NCBI GenBank assembly: GCA_049663345.1
Contig: JBATDG010000059.1
Span: forward strand, 1-64,000
Source: SZUA-365 sp049663345
Lineage (GTDB): Bacteria; Bacteroidota; Ignavibacteria; SZUA-365
Direction of reading: 5' to 3'
DNA length: 64,000 nt
The translations under genes and the position numbers were made by a program. The first letter of the stretch is position 1. Every line of letters begins with the position of its first letter. Below, piece by piece: positions 35,311-44,009 of the stretch. The notes beneath the pieces are model-generated. The model saw only the letters and a program-made list of their open reading frames with translations, had not been told where the DNA came from and ran no database searches.

Positions 35311-35967
35311 ATGAAATTCAAGATCGAACGTGAACAGGTGGTACAATATCTTAGGCGGATTAGCGCAGCGCGGCTGACTACCGGCGCTGGCGGGAATATC
35401 AGTCTGCGTATTCCGGGAACGGAATATTTCTGCATGAGTCCCACCGGGATCAGCTACGATTACATGTGCGCGAAAGATGTGGTAGTGATGGATATGCAGG
35501 GACTGATCATCGCCGGAAAACGGACACCATCGTCCGAATGGCGCATGCATGCGGCGGCATACGCGGTGCGCAGCGATGTCCGCGCGGTAGTGCACACGCA
35601 TTCCGTGTATGCGACAACATTCGCCTGCCTGCGCGAAGAAATTCCCGCTATACACTATTTGATCGGCTTCGCGGGAAATCGCGTTCCGGTCACACCGTAT
35701 TTCACCTACGGCAGCGATGAACTTGCACGCGCAGCCGCCGATACGCTCGGGACGGAATTCAACGCTGTACTTCTCGCCACACACGGACTTCTCGCCGTTG
35801 GATCCTCACTCTCAGCCGCTTTCAACGTAGCGGAGGAAATTGAGTTCGTGGCGCAGATCGCCTGGCAGGCGCGCGCCATCGGCAGCCCTGTACTGCTGCC
35901 GGAGGATGAAATGGAAAGAATCATCGAGAAATTCCGGAGCTACGGCAAACAGGAAAGCGGGCGCTGA
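35311..35967 (+). CDS. Class II aldolase/adducin family protein
   Basis: The 218-aa protein has the fuculose-phosphate-aldolase pattern: TGAGGNISLR (phosphate-binding loop), MSPTGISYD, catalytic Glu76 in PSSEWRMH, zinc ligands His95 and His97 in VVHTHSVYAT, and His158 in LATHGLLAVG. It should bind a divalent metal and act on a sugar phosphate by retro-aldol cleavage or epimerisation; the specific substrate cannot be told. Length is typical of FucA-like enzymes. It is followed 6 bp downstream by the YgiQ-like gene, probably as one transcript. Confidence 0.88.
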   Translation: MKFKIEREQVVQYLRRISAARLTTGAGGNISLRIPGTEYFCMSPTGISYDYMCAKDVVVMDMQGLIIAGKRTPSSEWRMHAAAYAVRSDVRAVVHTHSVYATTFACLREEIPAIHYLIGFAGNRVPVTPYFTYGSDELARAAADTLGTEFNAVLLATHGLLAVGSSLSAAFNVAEEIEFVAQIAWQARAIGSPVLLPEDEMERIIEKFRSYGKQESGR

Positions 35968-35973
35968 GCGGCT

Positions 35974-37659
35974 ATGTATTTACCGATGAGCAAGTCCGAA
36001 ATGCGCTCCCTGGGCTGGGAAGCGCTTGACGTGATTCTCGTCAGCGGCGATGCATATATCGATGCACCGCAAATCGGTGTCGCCGTAATCGGACACGTAC
36101 TCGTTTCCGCTGGGTTCCGCGTGGGCATAATCGCGCAGCCGGACCTGCACTCCGACAGCGATATAACGCGTTTGGGCGAGCCGCTTCTTTTCTGGGGAAT
36201 CTCCGCAGGGAGTGTCGATTCCATGGTCGCCAACTACACTGCGCTGAAGAAAAAACGCCGAACCGATGACTATACTCCCGGTGGTGAGAATACCCGCAGG
36301 CCCGACAGGGCCAGCATCGTGTACAGCACGCTTATCCGGCAGTATTTCAAGAACACGGCACCGATCGTGCTGGGGGGACTCGAAGCGAGTCTTCGGCGTA
36401 TCGCGCATTATGATTACTGGGGCGATACCGTCAGGCGATCCATGCTCTTCGATGCGAAAGCCAATCTTCTGATCTATGGCATGGCCGAACGAACCGTGCG
36501 GATTCTTGCCGAAAGGCTGCGTGACGGAGCTGAGATCAGCGGCATCCCGGGCACCTGTGAGATTGGACGCGATGTGCCTGAGGACTATCTGCTGCTGCCA
36601 TCGTTCGAGGAGGCGCGTGACGACACGGAGGCGTTTACACGCATGTATCGCAGCTTCTATGACAATACTGACCCTGTAACCGCCCGGGGACTCGCACAAA
36701 AGCACGGAGACCGCTGGCTGCTGCAGCATCCTCCGCCGGTCTACGAAAGCCAGAATGAACTCGATGCGATCGCGGCGCTGCCGTTTGAACGCGATGCCCA
36801 TCCATCCTACAAAAAGGAGGGGAAGCTCATCGCGCTCGACACGATTCGCTTTTCGCTGCAGACCCATCGCGGCTGCTACGGCGAGTGCAATTTCTGCGCG
36901 ATTGCGGTGCATGAAGGTCGGAGGGTTCGCTGGCGTAGTGAGAAGTCCATTCTCGATGAGGCCGCCGGGCTGACGCAGCACCCGCGCTTCAAAGGAATCA
37001 TTCCTGATGTGGGTGGCCCGACCGCGAACATGTATGGCTTCGAGTGCACAAAGAAAATCGAGAAAGGGGCGTGTACGGAAAAACGCTGCGTGTATCCGCA
37101 GCTTTGCAAGCAAATGCCGGTGGATCATTCGCGATACACTCGTCTGCTTCAAAAACTCCGCCGCATCGAGGGTGTGCGCAAGGTGTTCGTCGCCAGCGGC
37201 ATTCGCTACGACATGGTGATGGACGACAAGCGATGCGGAATGGAATTCATGGAAGAACTCGTGCAGCACCATGTATCTGGGCAACTCAAGCTCGCTCCTG
37301 AACACAGTGATCCAGGCATCCTGCATCTGATGGGGAAGGGCGGCACGGAAGATCTGCTGGATTTCCGCGAAAGGTTTTTCACGCTTTCGCGCAAGGCCGG
37401 GAAGAAGCAGTTTCTCACCTATTATTTCATCGCGGCATATCCGGGTTCCGAGGAAAAGGATATGCGGAATCTGCAGAGATTTGCAGCAAATGAGCTGCAG
37501 ATCGCACCCGAACAAGTGCAGGTGTTCACACCCACGCCCGGCACCTGGGCCAGCGTGATGTATCATACAGGGATGGATCCGTTTACCGGGGAAAAACTGT
37601 TTGTCGAGCGCGGGCTGCAGGGTAAGCGCCGGCAGAAGGACCTGCTGACAGGGAGTTAA
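35974..37659 (+). CDS. YgiQ family radical SAM protein
   Basis: The 561-aa protein has the YgiQ N-terminal domain (LGWEALDVILVSGDAYIDAP, later IVLGGLEASLRRIAHYDYW) and a radical-SAM core whose iron-sulfur cysteines are Cys301, Cys305 and Cys308 in THRGCYGECNFCAI. KLAPEHSDPGILHLMGKG and FTPTPGTWASVMYHTGMDPF are also characteristic. The biochemical function of the family is not established. A long opposite-strand frame (about 600 codons) is a shadow of this gene. Confidence 0.93.
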   Translation: MYLPMSKSEMRSLGWEALDVILVSGDAYIDAPQIGVAVIGHVLVSAGFRVGIIAQPDLHSDSDITRLGEPLLFWGISAGSVDSMVANYTALKKKRRTDDYTPGGENTRRPDRASIVYSTLIRQYFKNTAPIVLGGLEASLRRIAHYDYWGDTVRRSMLFDAKANLLIYGMAERTVRILAERLRDGAEISGIPGTCEIGRDVPEDYLLLPSFEEARDDTEAFTRMYRSFYDNTDPVTARGLAQKHGDRWLLQHPPPVYESQNELDAIAALPFERDAHPSYKKEGKLIALDTIRFSLQTHRGCYGECNFCAIAVHEGRRVRWRSEKSILDEAAGLTQHPRFKGIIPDVGGPTANMYGFECTKKIEKGACTEKRCVYPQLCKQMPVDHSRYTRLLQKLRRIEGVRKVFVASGIRYDMVMDDKRCGMEFMEELVQHHVSGQLKLAPEHSDPGILHLMGKGGTEDLLDFRERFFTLSRKAGKKQFLTYYFIAAYPGSEEKDMRNLQRFAANELQIAPEQVQVFTPTPGTWASVMYHTGMDPFTGEKLFVERGLQGKRRQKDLLTGS

Positions 37660-37785
37660 AAATATTTTCACGATCCCTGAATCCTTCCGTCTGCTCCATG
37701 CATCAAATATCATAGAATTATAGGACTGTTCTGTCTGAAAACAATTCGGTCCGAAATCATGATAACCTGCATCCATGGAGCAGCA

Positions 37786-39699
37786 ATGACCCAAAAATCT
37801 CGCACCTTCGTTTTTTCCCTACTCGCGATTATTCCTCTTCTCGCGATTATGGGATGGGCGTTCAAATCGGACATCATCAACTGGATGCTGCCTGAAGACA
37901 GCCGTCCCGGCGACATCGAGTTCACAGTCGAGCGTGTGAGCGCCGATGAGTATGACCGCATCGCAGCTGATCTTGAAGTCAGCTTTGATATGGATTTCAA
38001 GCACATCAAGATTTTCAAAGAAGCCGGCATCACGGCGTACGAGGGTCCGAAAACCTGTCTGACCTGCCACGAAAACATAACTGTGAAGGACGCGAAATCG
38101 GGGAAGGACAAGAAACTCGACCTCATGGAGAATCTCCTTACTTCGACGCACTACCGTTTCTTCACCGAAAAACACGACAATGTGTATGGCTTCAACGGTG
38201 AGCTTGCGGATGATTTCCCTATGGGTAAAATCGATCGTCCCTGCCCCAAACCCGGTTCCTTCGCGATGAGCGCCTGGGCGGAAATTGTAATCACCGCAAA
38301 GGGCGATACAATGTCGGAGGGCTGCGGCCAGTGCCATATCGGCGGACAGTACCAGGCTCCTCTTGGCGAAATCATGCCAGGGTACGAGACGAAACAGAAC
38401 GAAAAGGATGCCATAGACTGCCTGATCTGCCACTCGCAGGCTTACGACATGAACAAGAAGCAGGTCGCGGTTGATAAAAACGGACTCAAGCGCTGGGAAC
38501 AGGACCGCAACATGCGTGCCGCGATGTCCGTGACGAAAACCACCTCGCAAAGCTGTCTCCGCTGCCATCAGCATAATTTCGGAGGAGATATTTATATCGA
38601 TTCCACCGACACCAGCTATTTCCAGAGCATTATAAATACCGGGCACGAGCGTCCCCGAGTGCTGCATCCGGGATCCAAGCGTGGAACACCGTTTTCGCCG
38701 ACATGGGACGTGCACGCAGCTGCCGGACTCAATTGCACTGACTGCCATATCACCGAAGGACATTTGATCGCGAAGGGAAAGCACACCACGACGATGATGA
38801 CCAATGACCTGCCCGGTGTGGAAGTCGCTTGTGAAAATTGTCATACTGCTGAGCCGCATAGTGAGAATGCCGAGATCGCGGATTTCCTGAACGCACACAC
38901 GGAGAAAGTGGCCTGTGTTACCTGCCATATCCCTTCACTGCAGGCTGACAATGCCACGATGCGCGATTTCGCCACTCCGATGTTCGAAGAGAATCCCGGA
39001 GTTTACGTCTATACCGACTCGAAGGAGACTCAGCCGAAGAAAGCCATCACCTACCAGTGGTGGAACGGCGATGCGACTTTCCTCGGCAACGCAATCGGAG
39101 ACAATCCGAACGGAAAGAATCTCTACCGTTTCTATAATCCAACTCATGTTTGGCCGGAATTCAAGGATTACGACTATGCCGGCTGGTACGAAAAAGTGAT
39201 GCGTCCCATCGCCAAGAAAAAGCCGTCAAAACTGTACGCGATGAAAATCTTCAACGGACGCCAGCACATCGATCTGCAGAATATCGGCCCCTTCGGCGGC
39301 ATGTACATTCCGTACAATCTGCCCACATACTATAAAACCGGCGATCCTGCGAAAGCAGCCGCAGCTGAAATGCAGAAGAGCATGATGGAAATGATGTATG
39401 GAACGATGTTCAAGATTTATCTCATGGACCAGTTCATGCGCTATATGGATGACGGTTCCGGCAAATACGTCACGGAGTGGCATGGCGACGCGTATGAAGA
39501 TGTGCTCAAGATGAAAAAGGGTAAAGTGGAAGCACGCTGGATTCCGAACGACGCTTCAATGGAAATCAGCCACGCTGTCCGCCGCAACGGCGCGCTGACC
39601 TGCACGAATTGCCATTCGAAGGATGGCGTTCTTGACTGGAAGGCGCTCGGCTACGAAGACGATGAAGTGGAAGCATACTCGATGAATCCGCTAGAGTAG
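37786..39699 (+). CDS. Octaheme c-type cytochrome, tetrathionate reductase (OTR)-like
   Basis: The 637-aa protein has an N-terminal membrane anchor/signal (FVFSLLAIIPLLAIMGWAF) and eight CXXCH haem sites: CLTCH 91, CGQCH 180, CLICH 212, CLRCH 257, CTDCH 317, CENCH 349, CVTCH 377 and CTNCH near 603. Spacing and sequence fit the octaheme tetrathionate-reductase family first described in Shewanella, a periplasmic enzyme that can reduce tetrathionate, nitrite or hydroxylamine in vitro. ATG at 37786 is preceded by GGAG; an in-frame ATG nine codons earlier lacks one. It is a single-gene unit ending at the terminator near 39796. Confidence 0.88.
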   Translation: MTQKSRTFVFSLLAIIPLLAIMGWAFKSDIINWMLPEDSRPGDIEFTVERVSADEYDRIAADLEVSFDMDFKHIKIFKEAGITAYEGPKTCLTCHENITVKDAKSGKDKKLDLMENLLTSTHYRFFTEKHDNVYGFNGELADDFPMGKIDRPCPKPGSFAMSAWAEIVITAKGDTMSEGCGQCHIGGQYQAPLGEIMPGYETKQNEKDAIDCLICHSQAYDMNKKQVAVDKNGLKRWEQDRNMRAAMSVTKTTSQSCLRCHQHNFGGDIYIDSTDTSYFQSIINTGHERPRVLHPGSKRGTPFSPTWDVHAAAGLNCTDCHITEGHLIAKGKHTTTMMTNDLPGVEVACENCHTAEPHSENAEIADFLNAHTEKVACVTCHIPSLQADNATMRDFATPMFEENPGVYVYTDSKETQPKKAITYQWWNGDATFLGNAIGDNPNGKNLYRFYNPTHVWPEFKDYDYAGWYEKVMRPIAKKKPSKLYAMKIFNGRQHIDLQNIGPFGGMYIPYNLPTYYKTGDPAKAAAAEMQKSMMEMMYGTMFKIYLMDQFMRYMDDGSGKYVTEWHGDAYEDVLKMKKGKVEARWIPNDASMEISHAVRRNGALTCTNCHSKDGVLDWKALGYEDDEVEAYSMNPLE

Positions 39700-39795
39700 A
39701 AGCAGCCGCCCCGAAAACCAGGCTGCTGAATTCCATGTTCTCGAGCAGAAGTTTCAGCCGCGGTTTTCTGATTAATCATGACGCGATAAACGATG

Positions 39796-39823
39796 ACGCG
39801 GGCCGCTATGCCCGCGTTTTCGT
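39796..39823 (+). terminator. Probable terminator after the octaheme cytochrome gene
   Basis: A perfect 8-bp stem ACGCGGGC/GCCCGCGT (39796-39803, 39810-39817) with a 6-nt loop is followed by TTTCGTT. It lies about 97 bp after the stop; the T tract is short. Confidence 0.6.
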
Positions 39824-39959
39824 TGTGTGCCATAAGACAATTTCTTCCGTTCAGGCGAGCCGTGTTGCTGATTTATTTCACGATTTTCTCGTATCTTTTG
39901 TAATGTTCTTACGTAAAAAAAACGATGACCCTTTTTGTGATCACATATTGGAGTTACTG

Positions 39960-42824
39960 ATGAGTTTGCTGTCTCGGCTTTGCATCATCATGCTGCTTAT
40001 CTGCGCAGTCCCTGCGCTAGTGCTTGCGCAGGAAAATGAAATCAACGCGTCTTCTCTCGGACTCGGCAGTCCTCTTCCGATCAATCCGAAAATCCGTATG
40101 GGGAAACTTGCAAACGGCATGAACTACTACATCATGCAGAACAAGAAACCCGAAAACAGGGCAGCGCTTCGACTGGCTGTAAATGCAGGATCGGTGATGG
40201 AGACTGACGAACAACAGGGACTCGCGCATTTCTGCGAGCATATGGCGTTCAACGGGACAAAGAATTTTGAGAAGAATGAACTCGTACAGTATCTCGAGTC
40301 CATAGGAATGCGCTTTGGCGGCGATTTGAATGCCTACACCAGTTTCGATGAAACCGTGTACATGCTGGAACTGCCTATGGAAGACGAAACGAAGGTCACA
40401 AAGGGCATGCAGGTGCTGGTCGATTGGGCGAGCAATGTCAGCTTCGACGACGAGGAAATCGACAAGGAACGCGGCGTGATAATCGAGGAATGGCGCTCAC
40501 GCAATGGCGCCGGAGCCCGAATCCGCGACAAGCAGTTTCCCATTCTGCTCAAGGGTTCTATGTACGCCGACCGTCTTCCGATCGGCAAGCCGGAGATTCT
40601 GAGGACCTTCAAATACGAGACGATCAAGAGTTTTTATAGAGACTGGTATCGTCCGGACCTCATGAGCATCATCGCCGTTGGCGATTTCGATGTGAGCAAG
40701 ATGGAAGAGAAGATCAAGAGCATGTTCGGTGCCATTCCGGCCAGCAAGAATCCGAAACCTCGTCCCGCATTCGAAGTCCCGGATCATGACGAACTGCTCT
40801 TTGCCATCGCTACGGATAAGGAAGCGACTGGAACATCGCTTTCGCTCTATCACAAGATGGCGCCCAGCGTCGATAGAAAAGTCTCTGACTACAGAAAATC
40901 GATGATCGAGCAGCTCTACAGCCAGATGCTCAATGACCGATACAGTGAATTGCTGCAGAAGAAGAATCCGCCGTATCTCAACGCTTATTCCGGCCAGGGC
41001 GGATTCGTGCGTACGAAGGACGTGTACATGCTGGGCATGTCATCCAAGGAAGAAGGCGTCCTCCGCGGCTTTGAGGCACTGCTCATCGAGGCCAAGCGGG
41101 TAAAGGATCACGGCTTCACCGCCTCGGAACTTGAGCGCGCAAAGACCAACATACTTCGCGGAATGGAGCAGTCTTACAATGAACGCGATAAAACGCGATC
41201 CGAGTCTCATGCATCCGAGTTCGTGCGCAATTTCCTTACCGAGGAACCTATCCCCGGGATCGAAGTCGAATATGAACTCTACAAGAAATATATGCCGACA
41301 ATTTCGGTTCGCGAAGTTAACAAGCTGACGGCAGGCCTGATGCCTGAGAAGAACCGCGTCGTATCACTGAGCATGCCGGAGAAAGAGGGCGTCGTTGTTC
41401 CCACCGAAGCGGAATTGCGTGCGGTGATGGATAAAGTAGACAACATGGTGGTCGAGGCGTATGTGGATGAAGTGGCCAACAAGCCGCTTGCAGAAGTGCC
41501 TGCGACGAAGGTGAAGATCACATCGGAGAAGAATCTGGATGATCTTGGCGTAACGGATTTTATGTTGAGCAATGGCATTCGTGTACTGCTCAAGACAACC
41601 GACTTCAAGGCGGACGAAGTGCAATTTGCCGCGGTGAGTCCCGGCGGCAACGGGTTCATCAGCGACGAGGATATCGCCAGTGGAACACTGGCAGCCACGA
41701 TCGTCGATCGCGGAGGCGTCGGTGAATTTGATGCCATACAGTTGAAGAAGCTTCTGGCTGGCAAGATGGTCGGTGTAAGTCCATTTATCAGCGGCGAAAA
41801 CGAAGGTTTCTCAGGCAGCGCAGCACCGAAGGATCTGGAAACTGCGCTGCAGCTTGTGTATCTGTATTTCACGCAGCCAAGAAAAGACACCACGGCGTAC
41901 GAATCTTTCAAGGCACAACTCGCCGGATACTTTGAGAATGCAGGGAACAGGCCGGAGAAGGTGTTTTCAGACACCCTGCAGGTAACGCTTGCGAACTACC
42001 ACCCGCGTGTACGCCCCGTTACAAAAGAGTGGCTCGAGACCGTCGATCTTGAAAAAGCTTTTGATTTCTACCGCGACCGTTTTGCGGATGCCGGCGATTT
42101 TACATTCATTTTTGTCGGAAATGTAAAGGCCGAGGAATTAAAGCCCCTGCTCGAGAAATACATCGGCGCTCTGCCCATTACGGGCCGAAAGGAGACATGG
42201 AAGAATCCCGGTATTCATCCGCCGAAAGGCGTGATCAAGAAAGCCGTTTACAAAGGCATGGATCAAAAATCGACGGTGGCAGTTGTGTTCACCGGTCCAT
42301 TTGAATGGACGTATCAGAACCGCTATAACCTTTCTTCTTTGCAGGAACTGCTTACGATCAAGCTCCGTGAGGCCATCCGCGAAGACAAAGGCGGCACATA
42401 CGGCGTCGGAGTGCGTGCGAGCGCCGACCGCTATCCTGAACAGGATTATTCACTGCTCGTGAATTTCGGTACAGATCCGGAGCGCGTGGACGAACTGCTC
42501 GGGACTCTCAACGACGTTCTCAAAGACACGCGAGACAATCTCACTACAGAAGAGAATCTGAAAAAAATCCAGGAACTGCAGCGCCGCGAGCGCGAGACCA
42601 GTCTGAAGGAAAACGGGTTCTGGCTGAGCCGCATTCAGGCGTCGCTTACCAACAACGATCCGCTGAATGAATGGCTCGACTACGATTCGAAAATTGATGG
42701 ACTGACGCTCGAATCGCTGCGCGCGAGTGCACAGAAATACATCAATCTCGATAATTTCGTGCAGGTCGTGCTGTATCCCGAAGCCAAGCCCGAGGCAAAA
42801 CCCGAGGGTGAAAAAGAGGACTGA
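39960..42824 (+). CDS. M16 family zinc metalloprotease (pitrilysin/PqqL-like)
   Basis: The 954-aa protein has a signal peptide (MLLICAVPALVLAQ region) and two M16 halves. The first holds the inverted zinc motif HFCEH (His90, Glu93, His94), with the downstream EIDKERGVIIEEW helix bearing the third ligand. The second half (starting near LGVTDFMLSNGIRVLLK) is the non-catalytic partner domain with the expected GGTYGVGVRAS segment. It is likely a periplasmic peptidase. ATG at 39960 has GGAG seven bases upstream; the open frame to 39735 is not coding. The tail YPEAKPEAKPEGEKED is a small charged repeat. Confidence 0.93.
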   Translation: MSLLSRLCIIMLLICAVPALVLAQENEINASSLGLGSPLPINPKIRMGKLANGMNYYIMQNKKPENRAALRLAVNAGSVMETDEQQGLAHFCEHMAFNGTKNFEKNELVQYLESIGMRFGGDLNAYTSFDETVYMLELPMEDETKVTKGMQVLVDWASNVSFDDEEIDKERGVIIEEWRSRNGAGARIRDKQFPILLKGSMYADRLPIGKPEILRTFKYETIKSFYRDWYRPDLMSIIAVGDFDVSKMEEKIKSMFGAIPASKNPKPRPAFEVPDHDELLFAIATDKEATGTSLSLYHKMAPSVDRKVSDYRKSMIEQLYSQMLNDRYSELLQKKNPPYLNAYSGQGGFVRTKDVYMLGMSSKEEGVLRGFEALLIEAKRVKDHGFTASELERAKTNILRGMEQSYNERDKTRSESHASEFVRNFLTEEPIPGIEVEYELYKKYMPTISVREVNKLTAGLMPEKNRVVSLSMPEKEGVVVPTEAELRAVMDKVDNMVVEAYVDEVANKPLAEVPATKVKITSEKNLDDLGVTDFMLSNGIRVLLKTTDFKADEVQFAAVSPGGNGFISDEDIASGTLAATIVDRGGVGEFDAIQLKKLLAGKMVGVSPFISGENEGFSGSAAPKDLETALQLVYLYFTQPRKDTTAYESFKAQLAGYFENAGNRPEKVFSDTLQVTLANYHPRVRPVTKEWLETVDLEKAFDFYRDRFADAGDFTFIFVGNVKAEELKPLLEKYIGALPITGRKETWKNPGIHPPKGVIKKAVYKGMDQKSTVAVVFTGPFEWTYQNRYNLSSLQELLTIKLREAIREDKGGTYGVGVRASADRYPEQDYSLLVNFGTDPERVDELLGTLNDVLKDTRDNLTTEENLKKIQELQRRERETSLKENGFWLSRIQASLTNNDPLNEWLDYDSKIDGLTLESLRASAQKYINLDNFVQVVLYPEAKPEAKPEGEKED

Positions 42825-42894
42825 CGCCTCATCCAATCAGGTGGATGCAGCGAGCGATAGCCGCTGACCATTCCGCCGGAACGCTCTTCATTTC

Positions 42895-42933
42895 AGAAAA
42901 GCCGGTCATCATCTGATTACCGGCTTTTCTTTT
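42895..42933 (+). terminator. Rho-independent terminator after the M16 peptidase gene
   Basis: A perfect 12-bp stem (AGAAAAGCCGGT at 42895-42906, ACCGGCTTTTCT at 42919-42930) with a 12-nt loop is followed by further T residues, 70 bp after the stop codon. The A/T-rich base makes it potentially bidirectional. Confidence 0.92.
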
Positions 42934-42991
42934 CTGCTGTATTTCCCGTAATTTTACGCATTCCATTCGTCCTCATCACGCCGGGAAGTCT

Positions 42992-43528
42992 ATGGCAGCT
43001 ACCACCGCTCGCAGACCCGCCGTCATCATTATGTCGCACATGCCCTCCCCATTGGGGAACCTGCATATAGCAACCTGTGATGGTGCTTTATGTTATCTGG
43101 GGTTTGAATACAAAGGATATCGCGAGGAAATGTATGAATGGCTCGCCCGGTATCTGAAAATATTCGAGGTGAAACCCGAGCATGGTGAGCACTCTTCAGT
43201 GCAGCTGCAGCTCGAGAAATACTTTCAGGGGAAACTCAAGAAATTTCGTGTGAAGACGCATCTGTTCGGAACGGATTTTCAATTGCAGGCATGGACCGCG
43301 CTGCGCGTGATTCCCTATGGAAGTACTGTTTCGTATCGGTCAATCGCCGAAGCTATCGGAAATCCTGACGCCTCCCGCGCCGCAGGAGGGGCGATCGGAA
43401 AAAACCCGATATCCATTATTATTCCCTGTCATCGCGTCATTGGGGAGGATGGTTCACTCACCGGTTATGCAGGCGGCATTGAACGAAAGAAAAAGCTGCT
43501 GCAGCTTGAAGGGGCAATTCTGATGTAG
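42992..43528 (+). CDS. Methylated-DNA-protein cysteine methyltransferase
   Basis: The 178-aa suicide repair protein carries the acceptor cysteine in SIIIPCHRVIGEDG (Cys146), the DNA-binding helix PYGSTVSYRSIAEAIGNPDA with SRAAGGAIGKNP, and the C-terminal TGYAGGIERKKKLLQLEG. It removes alkyl groups from O6-alkylguanine. GGGAAG precedes the ATG at suitable spacing. It is isolated by the terminator upstream and a convergent gene 29 bp downstream. Ogt-like by size; it lacks the Ada regulatory domain. Confidence 0.93.
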   Translation: MAATTARRPAVIIMSHMPSPLGNLHIATCDGALCYLGFEYKGYREEMYEWLARYLKIFEVKPEHGEHSSVQLQLEKYFQGKLKKFRVKTHLFGTDFQLQAWTALRVIPYGSTVSYRSIAEAIGNPDASRAAGGAIGKNPISIIIPCHRVIGEDGSLTGYAGGIERKKKLLQLEGAILM

Positions 43529-43557
43529 AGGCAACCGCGATTCCCGTAGGTTCGCGC

Positions 43558-44001
43558 TTAATCAGTTATCGGCGGTTTCTGGGGATTGTCAGGTTGAATG
43601 GGGTTTTCCGCGGCCCTGCGGGATTCGATTATGCGGAGGACGATATACGCCATGAGCGTGAAGATAAAAAAGATCAGCAGCAGCCAGGCTATGCCTTGGA
43701 GAGTCTCGATGATGGTGCGGTACACTTCAAGCACCCAGCGTTCGGAGGAAAGATGAAGGATCGTGGCGTCCGGTCCCAGCGACGGTGCCGTGATGTAGCG
43801 TTCCAGCTCCCACATGCGCACGCCGCCTGAGATTCCCACGACATACATGGCAAACGTCATATAGCGTGACCAGGCAAACTGCATTTCTTCCGCGACGATC
43901 CGGGACAGGATCATCTGTATTGGCTGAGTGAAAATCCTCGTTACGATGAAGGAAACCAGAAGTGCGATGAAAAAAGTCGCGGCCAATAATGAAATGAACA
44001 T
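43558..44001 (-). CDS. Hypothetical membrane protein
   Basis: No family recognised. The 147-aa product has three hydrophobic segments: residues about 4-25 (LLAATFFIALLVSFIVTRIF), 51-65 (around FAMYVVGISGGV) and 104-125 (IAWLLLIFFIFTLMAYIVLR). A short proline-rich hydrophilic tail follows. It starts 8 bp after the nine-PAS kinase gene and is probably the last gene of the sensory operon. It could be a membrane partner of the kinase, or unrelated. Confidence 0.65.
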   Translation of the reverse strand: MFISLLAATFFIALLVSFIVTRIFTQPIQMILSRIVAEEMQFAWSRYMTFAMYVVGISGGVRMWELERYITAPSLGPDATILHLSSERWVLEVYRTIIETLQGIAWLLLIFFIFTLMAYIVLRIIESRRAAENPIQPDNPQKPPITD

Positions 44002-44009
44002 CCATTACC

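Noticed and set aside
35000..35784. Open frames on the minus strand through the 35.1-35.3 kb repeats, with CAAYVPLCLCA-type peptides
   Set aside because: They are translations of short direct repeats and run antisense into the aldolase gene.
35980..37794. 604-codon open frame opposite the YgiQ-like gene
   Set aside because: The opposite strand encodes an unmistakable radical-SAM protein; the antisense frame is His/Arg-rich with no family features, a by-product of GC-rich codon use.
42840..42991. Possible small RNA between the M16 peptidase and methyltransferase genes
   Set aside because: The hairpin with T tract is fully explained as the peptidase terminator; no separate promoter was seen.
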